Shown here in pieces: positions 7,992-16,900 of a stretch of DNA of 64,000 nt (the first letter of the stretch is position 1; each line of letters opens with the position of its first letter). The translations under genes were made by a program, and so were the position numbers. This DNA comes from 66-474 sp051961995 (GTDB taxonomy: Bacteria > Pseudomonadota > Gammaproteobacteria > Xanthomonadales > Rhodanobacteraceae): NCBI GenBank assembly GCA_051961995.1, contig JBQCCR010000062.1, positions 9,762 through 73,761 of the forward strand, read 5' to 3'. Under the pieces are notes generated by a model, which was given only the letters and a program-made list of their open reading frames with translations, did no database searches and was not told where the DNA came from.

Positions 7992-9824
7992 ATGTGTGGA
8001 ATTGTTGCCGCCGCCGCCCAGCGCGATGTCGTGCCGATCCTGCTCGCCGGCCTGCGTGCGCTGGAGTACCGCGGCTACGACTCCGCCGGCATTTCGGTAC
8101 TGGCCCACGGCAGCCTCGAGCGTCTGCGCATGCCCGGCAAGGTGCGCGAACTGGAATCGCGTTATCAGGCGCAGCCGATCGCCGGCCACACCGGCATCGC
8201 GCACACCCGCTGGGCCACGCATGGCGTGCCCAACGAAGCGAATGCACATCCGCATCTTTCACAAGGCGCGGTCGCGGTGGTGCACAACGGCATCATCGAG
8301 AACCACGCCGAATTGCGCGAGCAATTGACCGAGGCCGGCTACCGCTTCGATTCGCAGACCGACACGGAAGTGATCGCGCACCTGATCCATCACGGGATGG
8401 CGAAGGGCGCCGGCTTGCGCGAAGCGGTGATCGCCGCGACCCAGCGCCTGCACGGCGCCTACGCGATCGCGGCGATCTCGAAGGACGAACCCGGCCACGT
8501 GGTCGGCGCGCGCCGCGGCAGTCCGTTGTGCGTCGGCATCGGCATCGGCGAACACTTCCTGGGTTCCGACGTGCAGGCGCTGATCAAAGTCACCAATCGC
8601 ATCGTGTATCTGGAAGAAGGCGACGTGGTGGAGATCGAGCGCGAGAAGATGCAGGTCTGCGACGCGCAGGGCAATCCGGTCGCGCGTGCGGTGCGCGAAA
8701 GCGAGTTGTCGGCCGACGCGGTCGAGCGCGGCGAGTTCCGCCATTACATGCTGAAGGAGATCCACGAACAGCCGACCGCGATCGCCAACACGCTGGAAGG
8801 CCGCATCAGCGAGAACCGCGTGCTGCCGAACATCTTCGGCGTGGATTCGCCGAAGCTGCTGGCGCAAGTGAGGCGCGTGCAGATCGTCGCCTGCGGCACC
8901 AGCTTCCATGCCGGCATGGTCGCGCGTTACTGGCTGGAAGGCATCGCCGGACTACCGTGCAACATCGAGGTCGCCAGCGAATATCGGTACCGGCACGTGG
9001 TGGTCTCGCCGGACACGCTGTTCGTGGCGATTTCGCAATCCGGTGAAACCGCAGACACCCTGGCCGCGATGCGCGAAGGCAAGCGCCACGGCTATCTGGG
9101 CACGCTGGCGATCTGCAACGTGCCCGAATCGAGCCTGGTGCGCGAAGCGGATTTGCACCTGATGACGCGTGCCGGCCCGGAGATCGGCGTGGCCTCCACC
9201 AAGGCCTTCACCACCCAGCTCGCCGCACTGGCGCTGCTGGTGCTGGAGCTGGCGCGCATCAACGGCATCGAGGAAAGCCGCTACACGCAACTGGTGACCG
9301 AGCTTGCCAGCCTGCCGCGCCTCATCAGCGAAGCGTTGGCGATGGAGCCGGAAATCGCCCGACTCGCGGAGCGTTTCGTCAACAAGCACCATGCGCTGTT
9401 CCTCGGGCGCGGCGCGCAATTTCCCGTGGCGCTGGAGGGCGCGCTCAAGCTCAAGGAGATTTCCTACATCCACGCCGAAGCCTATCCTGCGGGCGAACTG
9501 AAGCACGGCCCGCTGGCGCTGGTGGACGAGGACATGCCAGTGATCGCGGTCGCACCGAACAATCAGCTGCTGGAAAAACTGAAATCGAATCTCGAGGAAG
9601 TGCGTGCGCGCGGCGGCGAGCTGTTCGTGTTCGCCGACGAGACCGCGATGGTGTCCTTGAACGGCGCGCGCGGACACTTGATCAAGGTACCCGGCGGCAG
9701 TCACTTCATTGCACCTGCGGTGTTCACCCTGCCGCTGCAACTGCTCGCCTACCACGTCGCCGTGCTGCGCGGCACCGACGTGGACCAGCCGCGCAACCTG
9801 GCGAAATCGGTGACCGTGGAGTAA
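7992..9824 (+). CDS. glmS: glutamine-fructose-6-phosphate aminotransferase (isomerizing)
   Basis: 610 residues, the usual length. Makes glucosamine-6-phosphate from fructose-6-phosphate and glutamine, the first step to UDP-GlcNAc. The N-terminal nucleophile Cys2 is in MCGIVAAAA, followed by the class II glutaminase domain (YRGYDSAGI, HTRWATHG, HNGIIENH) and two SIS isomerase domains (ACGTSFHAG, SQSGETADT, GRGAQFPVALEGALKLKEIS), ending in the conserved LAKSVTVE tail. AAGGAG precedes the ATG. Divergent from the sugar transferase, with 275 bases between that hold the promoters. GlmU, which uses its product two steps later, is at 39.3-40.7 kb. No ribozyme or riboswitch was recognised upstream. 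Confidence 0.98.
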   Translation: MCGIVAAAAQRDVVPILLAGLRALEYRGYDSAGISVLAHGSLERLRMPGKVRELESRYQAQPIAGHTGIAHTRWATHGVPNEANAHPHLSQGAVAVVHNGIIENHAELREQLTEAGYRFDSQTDTEVIAHLIHHGMAKGAGLREAVIAATQRLHGAYAIAAISKDEPGHVVGARRGSPLCVGIGIGEHFLGSDVQALIKVTNRIVYLEEGDVVEIEREKMQVCDAQGNPVARAVRESELSADAVERGEFRHYMLKEIHEQPTAIANTLEGRISENRVLPNIFGVDSPKLLAQVRRVQIVACGTSFHAGMVARYWLEGIAGLPCNIEVASEYRYRHVVVSPDTLFVAISQSGETADTLAAMREGKRHGYLGTLAICNVPESSLVREADLHLMTRAGPEIGVASTKAFTTQLAALALLVLELARINGIEESRYTQLVTELASLPRLISEALAMEPEIARLAERFVNKHHALFLGRGAQFPVALEGALKLKEISYIHAEAYPAGELKHGPLALVDEDMPVIAVAPNNQLLEKLKSNLEEVRARGGELFVFADETAMVSLNGARGHLIKVPGGSHFIAPAVFTLPLQLLAYHVAVLRGTDVDQPRNLAKSVTVE

Positions 9825-9833
9825 GCGGCTGGA

Positions 9834-10793
9834 CTAATCCACGAACGCGATCCGGTCCAGATCCACATTGCCGCCGCTGAGGATCAGGCCCACGCGTTTG
9901 CCGCGGAACCGCTCGCGTTGCGCGAGCAGCGCGGCGAGAACGGTTGAAGAAGAAGGCTCGATGGTTTGTTTGAGATGCGTCCACAGCAGGCGCATGGCGG
10001 AGAGCACCTGATCGTCGCTGACGGTCACGACCTCGATGGCTTGGTCGCGCAGCATTTCGAAATTGATCTCGCCGATCGTGGCACGCAGGCCGTCGCAGAT
10101 CGTATCCGGCTTGATATCGGTGACGCGCTCGCCGCGTCGCAGGGATTGATAGCCGTCGTCCGCGCCGGCCGGCTCCGCCGCGATCAGCCGTGTTTCCGGC
10201 GCCAGCGCGCGCGCAACGATGGCGGTGCCGGACATCAGGCCGCCGCCGCCGAGCGGCGCGATCAGCGCATCCAGTTCCGGCATCTGTTGCAGTAACTCCA
10301 GCGCCGCGGTGCCTTGCCCGGCGATGACGTTGTGATCGGCATACGGATGCACCAGTGTCGCACCGGTTTCGCGCTGGATTTTTGCGGCGGCTTCCTCGCG
10401 CGCATCCAGTGTCGGCGCGCAATGATGCAGGACCGCACCAGCCGCTTCGATGTTGGCAAGCTTGGCGCGCACCGCGCCTTCCGGCACCACCACGTGTGCC
10501 GGGATGCCGCGCGTTCGCGCGGCCAGCGCCAGCGCCGCGCCATGGTTGCCGGAGGAGTGCGTCACCACGCCGCGCGCCGCTTGTTCGTCGCTCAACGCCC
10601 ACACCGCATTGCAGGCGCCGCGGAATTTGAAGGCGCCGCCCCGCTGCAGGTGTTCGCATTTGAAATGCAGCTTCGCGCCGGCCAGTTCGTCCAGCGCGTC
10701 GGCACGCATCACCGGCGTCACCACCGCGTGCTCGGCGATACGCGCTGCGGCCGATCGGATGTCTGCGATACTGAGGGTCTGGGTCGGGTTCAT
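9834..10793 (-). CDS. PLP-dependent threonine/serine dehydratase or serine racemase
   Basis: A 319-residue fold-type II pyridoxal phosphate enzyme. The Schiff-base lysine is Lys56 in QRGGAFKFRGA; the phosphate-binding glycine loop is PLGGGGLMSG; SSGNHGAALA binds the substrate carboxylate. It lacks the C-terminal ACT-like regulatory domain of biosynthetic IlvA, so it belongs to the short catabolic TdcB/serine racemase/threo-3-hydroxyaspartate dehydratase group. Which substrate it prefers cannot be read from sequence. It converges on glmS with only 9 bases between the stop codons. Divergent pepN starts 41 bases away. Confidence 0.88.
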   Translation of the reverse strand: MNPTQTLSIADIRSAAARIAEHAVVTPVMRADALDELAGAKLHFKCEHLQRGGAFKFRGACNAVWALSDEQAARGVVTHSSGNHGAALALAARTRGIPAHVVVPEGAVRAKLANIEAAGAVLHHCAPTLDAREEAAAKIQRETGATLVHPYADHNVIAGQGTAALELLQQMPELDALIAPLGGGGLMSGTAIVARALAPETRLIAAEPAGADDGYQSLRRGERVTDIKPDTICDGLRATIGEINFEMLRDQAIEVVTVSDDQVLSAMRLLWTHLKQTIEPSSSTVLAALLAQRERFRGKRVGLILSGGNVDLDRIAFVD

Positions 10794-10834
10794 GCGGACC
10801 TCACTGCGGAATCGGAATCTTAGCGGGATACACC

Positions 10835-13486
10835 ATGAATGCCTCGACCGAGCCCCGAAACGATACCGTGGTAAGACTCGCCGATTACCAGCCCCCCGCC
10901 TGGCGGGTGGAGCGCATCGAGCTCACTTTCGATCTCGACATTGACGAAACGCTGGTCAGCGCACGCCTGCACCTGCACCGCGATCGCGACGAGCCGCTGC
11001 GGCTGGACGGCGAAGAACTGGAACTGCTGGAAGCCACGCTGGACGGTCGCGCGCTTGCATCTTCCGAGTACATGCTCGATGCGTGCAGCCTCACCATTCC
11101 CGCCGCGCGCGATGGCAGCGTGCTGGAAACGAAGGTGCGCATCGCACCGACGCGCAACACCGCGCTATCGGGTTTGTATCTGTCCGGTTCGCGCGAAGCC
11201 GGCTTCCTGCTGACGCAGTGCGAAGCACAGGGCTTCCGTCGCATCACCTTCTTTCCCGATCGCCCGGACGTGTTGGCGAAATACACCGTCACGCTGCGCG
11301 CCGATCGCGCGCGCTTTCCGGTGCTGCTGGCTGGCGGCGATCCGGACGGGGTCGGCGAGTTGTCCGATGCCCGCCACTGGGCGCGCTTCGTGGATCCGTA
11401 CCCCAAGCCCGGTTACCTGTTCGCGCTGGTCGCCGGGCATCTGGAGAAACTCGAGCGCGCGTATCGCACCGCGGATGGGCGCGATGTCACGTTGCGCATC
11501 TTCGCGGAAGCCGATGCGATCCATGGCTGCGCTTACGCGATGGATGCGCTGGAGCGCGCGATGCGCTGGGATGAGCGCGTGTACGGACGCAATTACGACC
11601 TGGCCATCTTCAACGTCGTCGCCACGCACGATTTCAACATGGGCGCGATGGAGAACAAGGGCCTCAACATCTTCAACGCCAAGTACCTGCTGGCCGATCC
11701 GGATACCACCACGGACGATGAATACCGCCACATCGAAGCGGTGATCGCCCACGAGTATTTCCACAACTGGAGCGGCAACCGCGTCACCTGCCGCGACTGG
11801 TTCCAATTGTCGTTGAAGGAAGGCTTCACCGTGTTCCGCGAGCAGCAGTTCTGCGGCGACATGCAATCGGCGGCGCTGCAGCGTATTGACGAAGTCGCCA
11901 CTTTGCGGCGCGTGCAGTTTCCGGAGGACGCGGGCCCGCTGGCGCACCCGGTGCGCCCGGCCGAGTACACGGCGATCGACAATTTCTACACGCCGACGGT
12001 TTACGAAAAGGGCGCGGAACTGATCCGGATGATCGCCGGACGCCTCGGCGCGGAACGCTTCCGCCGCGGCACCGATCTTTACTTCGCGCGTCACGACGGT
12101 CAGGCGGCGACGATCGAGGATCTGCTCGCCGCGCTGGGTGAGGCCAACGATCTGGATCTCTCCCCATACCTTGCCTGGTACGCGCAAGCGGGCACGCCGC
12201 AGGTGAGCGCAAGCGGCGACTACGATCCGGTCGCGCGCACTTATGCGCTGACGCTGACGCAGCACACTGCCCCCACGCCCGGGCAGCAGGACAAATCGCC
12301 CTTGCCGATACCGGTGCGCATCGCGCTGTTCGCTCCCGATGGCCGGCGCATCCCGATGCGCTCGCATGACCAGCCCGAGCGCGTGCACCAGGAATGCGTG
12401 CTGGAACTGGTGCAACGGGAGCAACGTTTCGTGTTCGTGCAGGTGGACGCACGACCGGTGCCTTCATTGCTGCGCGGTTTCTCCGCACCGGTGCAATCGC
12501 ATTACACGTATGCGCCGCGCGAACTCGCGCTGCTGCTGCGTCACGAGAGCGAGGGTTACGACCGCTGGAATGCCGGTCAGCAGCTGGCCGCCGCCGCCTA
12601 CGACGCCCTGCACGCCGGGGCGCAGGATCGATCCTCGCTGGATGCGTGGTGCGCCGCGTTGGCGGAGTCGCTCGAGGCGGATGCGACGCAGCTCGATCCC
12701 GCATTGCTCGCCGAGTTGCTGACGCCGCCCTCCCTGATCGAGCTGGGTACGCGCCACGAACCGCTCGATCCCGAACGCGTGTATCTGGCGCGCGAGGCAC
12801 TGGAGAACATGCTCGCAGGCAAGCTGGGTGCACGTCTGCACGCGGGGTACCGCGAATTGCATCAGGGCGAAACCGGTGCACTGGATGCGCCCGCGCAGGC
12901 GCGTCGCCGCCTGAAAGGCCGCGTGCTGGTGCTGCTGCTGCGCGCCGATCCGCGGGCGGGTTCGGAATTGGCCGTTGCGCAATACCGGCAGGCGCGCAGC
13001 ATGACGGATCGCCTGTCCGCAATGGCTGCACTGGTGCGCCTCGGTGCACCGCAGGCCGAAGAAATCCTGCGTGATTTTCGTTCGCGCTACGACGGCAAGC
13101 CGCTGGTCCTGGACAAGTGGTTTGCATTGCAGGCGCAGGTGCCTGCGCGGGAAACCCTTGCGCGCGTGCAGGCCTTGAGCGCCGATCCCGCTTTCAGCCT
13201 GCACAATCCCAATCGCGTGCAGTCACTGCTGGGTGCGTTCGCGCGCGGCAACCCACCGGGCTTCAATCGCCCGGATGGCGCGGGTTACCGCTTCATCGCC
13301 GACAAGGTGGTCGAAATTGACGCGCTGAACCCGCAGAACGGCGCGCGACTGGCCAAGGCGTTCGAGAGCTGGCACAAGCTGGAACCGCGACGGCGCGCGG
13401 CGGCACAAGCGGTGCTGGACGAGCTGAATCAGCGCGCCGGTCTTTCGCGCGACCTCGCCGATGTCCTGTCACGCATGCGCGGTTGA
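10835..13486 (+). CDS. pepN: aminopeptidase N (M1 family)
   Basis: 883 residues, close to the E. coli enzyme. A zinc metallopeptidase that removes N-terminal amino acids from peptides in the cytoplasm. The exopeptidase motif GAMEN is at 270-274 and the zinc site HEYFH at 306-310, with the third ligand glutamate in SLKEGFTVFRE. The C-terminal half matches the PepN-specific helical domain (ending LSRDLADVLSRMRG). The ATG at 10835 follows a GGGATA stretch. No partner operon genes are evident. Confidence 0.97.
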   Translation: MNASTEPRNDTVVRLADYQPPAWRVERIELTFDLDIDETLVSARLHLHRDRDEPLRLDGEELELLEATLDGRALASSEYMLDACSLTIPAARDGSVLETKVRIAPTRNTALSGLYLSGSREAGFLLTQCEAQGFRRITFFPDRPDVLAKYTVTLRADRARFPVLLAGGDPDGVGELSDARHWARFVDPYPKPGYLFALVAGHLEKLERAYRTADGRDVTLRIFAEADAIHGCAYAMDALERAMRWDERVYGRNYDLAIFNVVATHDFNMGAMENKGLNIFNAKYLLADPDTTTDDEYRHIEAVIAHEYFHNWSGNRVTCRDWFQLSLKEGFTVFREQQFCGDMQSAALQRIDEVATLRRVQFPEDAGPLAHPVRPAEYTAIDNFYTPTVYEKGAELIRMIAGRLGAERFRRGTDLYFARHDGQAATIEDLLAALGEANDLDLSPYLAWYAQAGTPQVSASGDYDPVARTYALTLTQHTAPTPGQQDKSPLPIPVRIALFAPDGRRIPMRSHDQPERVHQECVLELVQREQRFVFVQVDARPVPSLLRGFSAPVQSHYTYAPRELALLLRHESEGYDRWNAGQQLAAAAYDALHAGAQDRSSLDAWCAALAESLEADATQLDPALLAELLTPPSLIELGTRHEPLDPERVYLAREALENMLAGKLGARLHAGYRELHQGETGALDAPAQARRRLKGRVLVLLLRADPRAGSELAVAQYRQARSMTDRLSAMAALVRLGAPQAEEILRDFRSRYDGKPLVLDKWFALQAQVPARETLARVQALSADPAFSLHNPNRVQSLLGAFARGNPPGFNRPDGAGYRFIADKVVEIDALNPQNGARLAKAFESWHKLEPRRRAAAQAVLDELNQRAGLSRDLADVLSRMRG

Positions 13487-13563
13487 TGCGCTGCAATGCC
13501 TGAACACGAATTTACGTGCGAGAGGTGTATCGTCTCTGCGATGCATCCATTGCGGATCGAATC

Positions 13564-14085
13564 ATGAAAATCGCGCTGCTCGCCACCGCACTGCTGCTCC
13601 TGGGCGGCTGCGTCATGCCGCCGGACTACGTCCGCTCCGATGGCGGCTACTACTCAGCGCCCGATGGCTATTACCCGGACAGCGGCTATGGCTATGGCGG
13701 CTATGACTACGGAGACGGCGGCGACAGCTATTACGGCGGCGGCTGCATCAACTGCGGCTCGCTGAGTGTCGGTGTCGGCTACGGCTATCCCGGTTATGGC
13801 TATGGTGGTTACGGGTATGGCTACGGCGGATATGGGTACGGCGGCTATCCGTATGCCGGAGGCCATCACGGCCATCGCCACGACGGTCACGATGGGCATT
13901 GGGACCATGGCGGCACGAATCATGACGACCACGGCCACTGGACCGGCGGTCATGATGGGCACAGCAGCTGGAGCGGTGGCGGGCCCGGCAACGGGCACCA
14001 TGAGCATCGTGATCGCGACAGTCGCGATCGCGACCGCGGGTCGTCATGGACGCCGCAAAAGCGGGATCCGGCTATCAACCGTTGA
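13564..14085 (+). CDS. Gly/Tyr-rich and His/Asp-rich lipoprotein of unknown function
   Basis: 173 residues. A short signal peptide ends in the lipobox LLGGC (Cys16), so it is probably lipid-anchored. The middle is a low-complexity run built from GYGYGGYG units; the C-terminal third is built from H-x-H, HDGH and HDDHGH motifs and ends in a basic Arg/Asp stretch. The histidine clusters suggest metal binding, which is inference. I do not recognise a family. ATG at 13564 is preferred to an upstream GTG at 13516, because only the ATG gives a proper signal peptide. It follows pepN on the same strand and converges on a small orphan gene 12 bases away. Confidence 0.75.
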   Translation: MKIALLATALLLLGGCVMPPDYVRSDGGYYSAPDGYYPDSGYGYGGYDYGDGGDSYYGGGCINCGSLSVGVGYGYPGYGYGGYGYGYGGYGYGGYPYAGGHHGHRHDGHDGHWDHGGTNHDDHGHWTGGHDGHSSWSGGGPGNGHHEHRDRDSRDRDRGSSWTPQKRDPAINR

Positions 14086-14097
14086 TGTCTGCCGCAA

Positions 14098-14292
14098 TCA
14101 GGGCTCGATCGAATCCAGGGTGTAATCGAGATCCTGCAAGTTGCGCTCGATCGCGTTGATCTGCCCGGCGCGATGGATCTCGCCATTCGCGTGCACCTGC
14201 TCGGCCATCAGCTCCAGCCGGCCCTGCTCCACGAATGCATCGTGGCGTTGGCACACTTCCTCGAATTCACCCGGAACCGCTGAGAAGGTCAT
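14098..14292 (-). CDS. small hypothetical protein, 64 residues
   Basis: Starts MTFSAVPGEFEEV and is acidic, with alternating charged residues that suggest two helices (EVCQRHDAFVEQGRLELMAEQ and later NAIERNLQDLDYTLDSIE). It has no signal peptide, membrane segment or recognised motif. The ATG at 14292 is preceded by AGGGGGAA at good spacing, which supports a real gene. An upstream in-frame extension exists but lacks such a site. Confidence 0.5.
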   Translation of the reverse strand: MTFSAVPGEFEEVCQRHDAFVEQGRLELMAEQVHANGEIHRAGQINAIERNLQDLDYTLDSIEP

Positions 14293-14838
14293 GACATTCC
14301 CCCTGTGAGGATGGCTGGAATCATCGTTCCGAGTACCTGCAGGAGACATGCCATTCGTCCCGAACTGCGACACGGCGCACAGAAACTTTTGTGACAATCA
14401 GGCCTCAATGCGGCGTTCGGCCTCGCCTTCAATTCTCCAGCGTTTTTTAACGTACTATTTACGTTTGCGCCCTGATACTGGCCGCGCAAACCCGCCAGGC
14501 GGGTGATGCGCTCAGCCTTGTTGTACGCTAGTACCGGTTCAACGTTTCTGGCGCCCGGCACACGGTCTTCCTGGATTCCCCCTGTTCCTGACGACCGCCG
14601 GGCGCCAGTCCTTTTCGGAGTGGCTTGAAAGCGGCTGCGCTCGACAGCTCGCGTTTTCAAGCCACGATTCTTCGGCGGCATCCGCAAACCGGCAGTGCAT
14701 CCTCCCGCCGGCGCGCGATCGGCCCCTGACCTCCGATCTCAGCGCGCTCGCATGACGCCATGCGCCGGCGGGAGTGCAGGACACTCAATGCAGCGAGCGT
14801 GCCAAGACTCGTCACGCCGCGAGCGCCGCTAAACTATC
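14293..14838. other. 546-base gene-free region upstream of mnmG
   Basis: No ORF here looks like a real gene. The first part (14400-14470) is relatively AT-rich and contains a small palindrome, AACGTA/TACGTT at 14449-14465. The second part carries three long inverted repeats, described as a separate feature. Promoters for the small minus-strand gene and for mnmG must lie here, but I could not pick a convincing -35/-10 pair. Confidence 0.6.
14548..14774. repeat. three consecutive long inverted repeats
   Basis: Stem 1: CTGGCGCCCGGC at 14548-14559 is matched perfectly by 14597-14608. Stem 2: GTGGCTTGAAA at 14620-14630 is matched by 14655-14665, and the pairing continues inward with a small bulge. 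Stem 3: 13 bases at 14703-14715 are matched perfectly by 14762-14774, with an inner GATCGG/CCGATC pair at 14718-14723 and 14734-14739. No run of T follows stem 2 or 3, so these are not plain terminators. They could fold in a leader RNA of mnmG, be a non-coding RNA, or be a decayed small mobile repeat. Confidence 0.6.
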
Positions 14839-14841
14839 GTG

Positions 14842-16722
14842 ATGAATTTTTACGACGTCATCGTGGTGGGTGGGGGCCACGCCGGCACCGAAGCGGCGCT
14901 GGCCTCGGCGCGCGTCGGCGCGCGCACCCTATTGCTGACGCACAACGTCGAGACCATCGGCGCGATGAGCTGCAATCCCGCAATCGGCGGCATCGGCAAG
15001 GGCCATCTGGTCAAGGAGATCGATGCACTGGGCGGCGCGATGGCACATGCCGCCGACCGCGCCGGCATCCAGTGGCGCACGTTGAATGCATCCAAGGGTC
15101 CGGCGGTACGCGCCACGCGCTGCCAGGCCGACCGCGCGCTCTACCGCACCGCGATCCGCCGCATGGTGGAGACCCAGGCGAACCTGCACGTGTTCCAGCA
15201 GGCGGTGGACGACCTGATCATCGAGAACGGCCGCGCGGCGGGCGTGGTCACGCAGATGGGTTTGCAGCTGCGCGCACACGACGTGGTGCTGACCACCGGC
15301 ACATTCCTGTCCGGCAAGATCCACATCGGTTTCGCCAATTATTCTGGCGGTCGCGCGGGCGACCCTCCCGCAACCGCGCTCGCGCAACGCCTGCGCGAAC
15401 TGCCACTGGGCGCGGATCGCCTGAAGACCGGCACGCCGCCGCGCATCGACGGCCGCAGCATTGATTACTCCGCTTTCACCGAGCAGCCCGGCGATGATCC
15501 CGCGCCGGTGTTCTCGTATCTCGGTTCGCGTCACGAACATCCGCGCCAGGTTTCGTGCTGGATCACGCACACGGCGGAGCGCACGCACGAGATCATCCGC
15601 GCGGCGCTCGATCGCTCGCCGCTTTACACCGGCAAGATCGAAGGGGTCGGCCCACGTTATTGCCCCTCGATCGAGGACAAGGTGGTGCGTTTTGCGGAAA
15701 AGGCTTCGCATCAGATCTTCATCGAACCGGAAGGGCTCGACACAAGCGAGATTTATCCCAACGGCATTTCCACCTCGTTGCCGTTCGACGTGCAGGAAGA
15801 GCTGGTGCACTCGATCCGCGGCTTCGAGCATGCGCACCTCACCCGGCCCGGTTATGCGATCGAGTACGACTACTTCGATCCGCGCGGGCTGCATCCCTGG
15901 CTGGAAACGAAAGCCATTCCCGGCTTGTACTTCGCCGGGCAGATCAACGGCACCACCGGTTACGAGGAAGCCGCCGCGCAAGGTCTGTTGGCCGGCCTGA
16001 ATGCCGCGCGCGCATCGCGCGAACAGTCGCCATGGTGGCCGCGGCGCGACGAAGCCTACATCGGAGTGCTGGTGGACGATCTCACCACCAACGGCACGAT
16101 CGAGCCGTACCGGATGTTCACCTCGCGTGCGGAATATCGTCTGCATTTGCGCGAAGACAACGCCGACCTGCGGCTGACCGAGCAAGGCCATGCACTCGGC
16201 GTGGTGCCGCACGAGCGTTACGACGCGTTGTGCCGCAAGCGCGAGGCGGTGGAGCGCGAAACGCAACGGCTGCGCGCGTTGCATGTCGCGCCGATGAACG
16301 CGCGCGGCGCGGCGCTTGCGGAATCGCCGCTGGCGATCACGCTGAGCCGCGAATGCAACGCGCTGGAACTGCTGCGCCGCCCGGAACTGGACTATGCCAA
16401 GCTCACTGCAATCGAAGGCTTCGGCCCGGCACTCGCGGATGAAAGCGCAGCGTTGCAGGTCGAGGTGCAGGCGAAATACGCGGGTTACCTCGAACGCCAG
16501 CGCGAGGAGATCGCGCGCGCGCAACGGCACGAATCCACGCTGATCCCGCAAGGGTTCGACTACGACGCGGTGCGCGGGCTGTCGGCCGAGGTGCTGGCCA
16601 AGCTCAAGGCGGCGCGGCCGGAGAGCATCGGCCAGGCGCAGCGGATCAGCGGCGTCACACCGGCCGCGATCTCGCTGCTGCTGGTGCACCTGTGCCGCAG
16701 GCCGCAGCGAGAGGTTGCGTAG
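14842..16722 (+). CDS. mnmG: tRNA uridine-5-carboxymethylaminomethyl modification enzyme, FAD subunit
   Basis: 626 residues from the ATG (a GTG lies one codon upstream). MnmG works with MnmE, encoded at 51.7-53.1 kb here, to install the cmnm5 or nm5 group on the wobble uridine of certain tRNAs. The FAD-binding GGGHAGTEAA motif is near the N-terminus; conserved blocks include SCNPAIGGIGKGHLVKEIDA, LKTGTPPRID, GLYFAGQINGTTGYEEAAAQG and TSRAEYRLHLREDNADLRLT. The helical C-terminal domain is complete. It is not followed by rsmG or parAB, its usual neighbours in many bacteria. Confidence 0.97.
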   Translation: MNFYDVIVVGGGHAGTEAALASARVGARTLLLTHNVETIGAMSCNPAIGGIGKGHLVKEIDALGGAMAHAADRAGIQWRTLNASKGPAVRATRCQADRALYRTAIRRMVETQANLHVFQQAVDDLIIENGRAAGVVTQMGLQLRAHDVVLTTGTFLSGKIHIGFANYSGGRAGDPPATALAQRLRELPLGADRLKTGTPPRIDGRSIDYSAFTEQPGDDPAPVFSYLGSRHEHPRQVSCWITHTAERTHEIIRAALDRSPLYTGKIEGVGPRYCPSIEDKVVRFAEKASHQIFIEPEGLDTSEIYPNGISTSLPFDVQEELVHSIRGFEHAHLTRPGYAIEYDYFDPRGLHPWLETKAIPGLYFAGQINGTTGYEEAAAQGLLAGLNAARASREQSPWWPRRDEAYIGVLVDDLTTNGTIEPYRMFTSRAEYRLHLREDNADLRLTEQGHALGVVPHERYDALCRKREAVERETQRLRALHVAPMNARGAALAESPLAITLSRECNALELLRRPELDYAKLTAIEGFGPALADESAALQVEVQAKYAGYLERQREEIARAQRHESTLIPQGFDYDAVRGLSAEVLAKLKAARPESIGQAQRISGVTPAAISLLLVHLCRRPQREVA

Positions 16723-16900
16723 TTGCGCGCAAAGCGCGTCTGCAGTGCCGCCAATGCCGCCAGAACGCCATCCACGGCCCAGCACTCCGTGGCTGCCTTT
16801 TGATTCTCGCGATCGCGGATCGCAAAAAGGACACATGGCCGGATTCAAACGGTTGTATTAATCTAGCCCCGCCTTCCTTGACAGGCTTTTGGGGACGACC

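Noticed and set aside
13680..13860. Tandem repeats in the GYG-rich region as a CRISPR or satellite
   Set aside because: The periodicity is that of Gly-Tyr codons within an open frame, not of spaced direct repeats.
16803..16828. Terminator after mnmG
   Set aside because: GCGATC/GATCGC can pair but is followed by A, not T, on the plus strand.
14929..16848. Minus-strand ORF of 639 codons over mnmG
   Set aside because: Antisense shadow; mnmG is complete and highly conserved on the plus strand.
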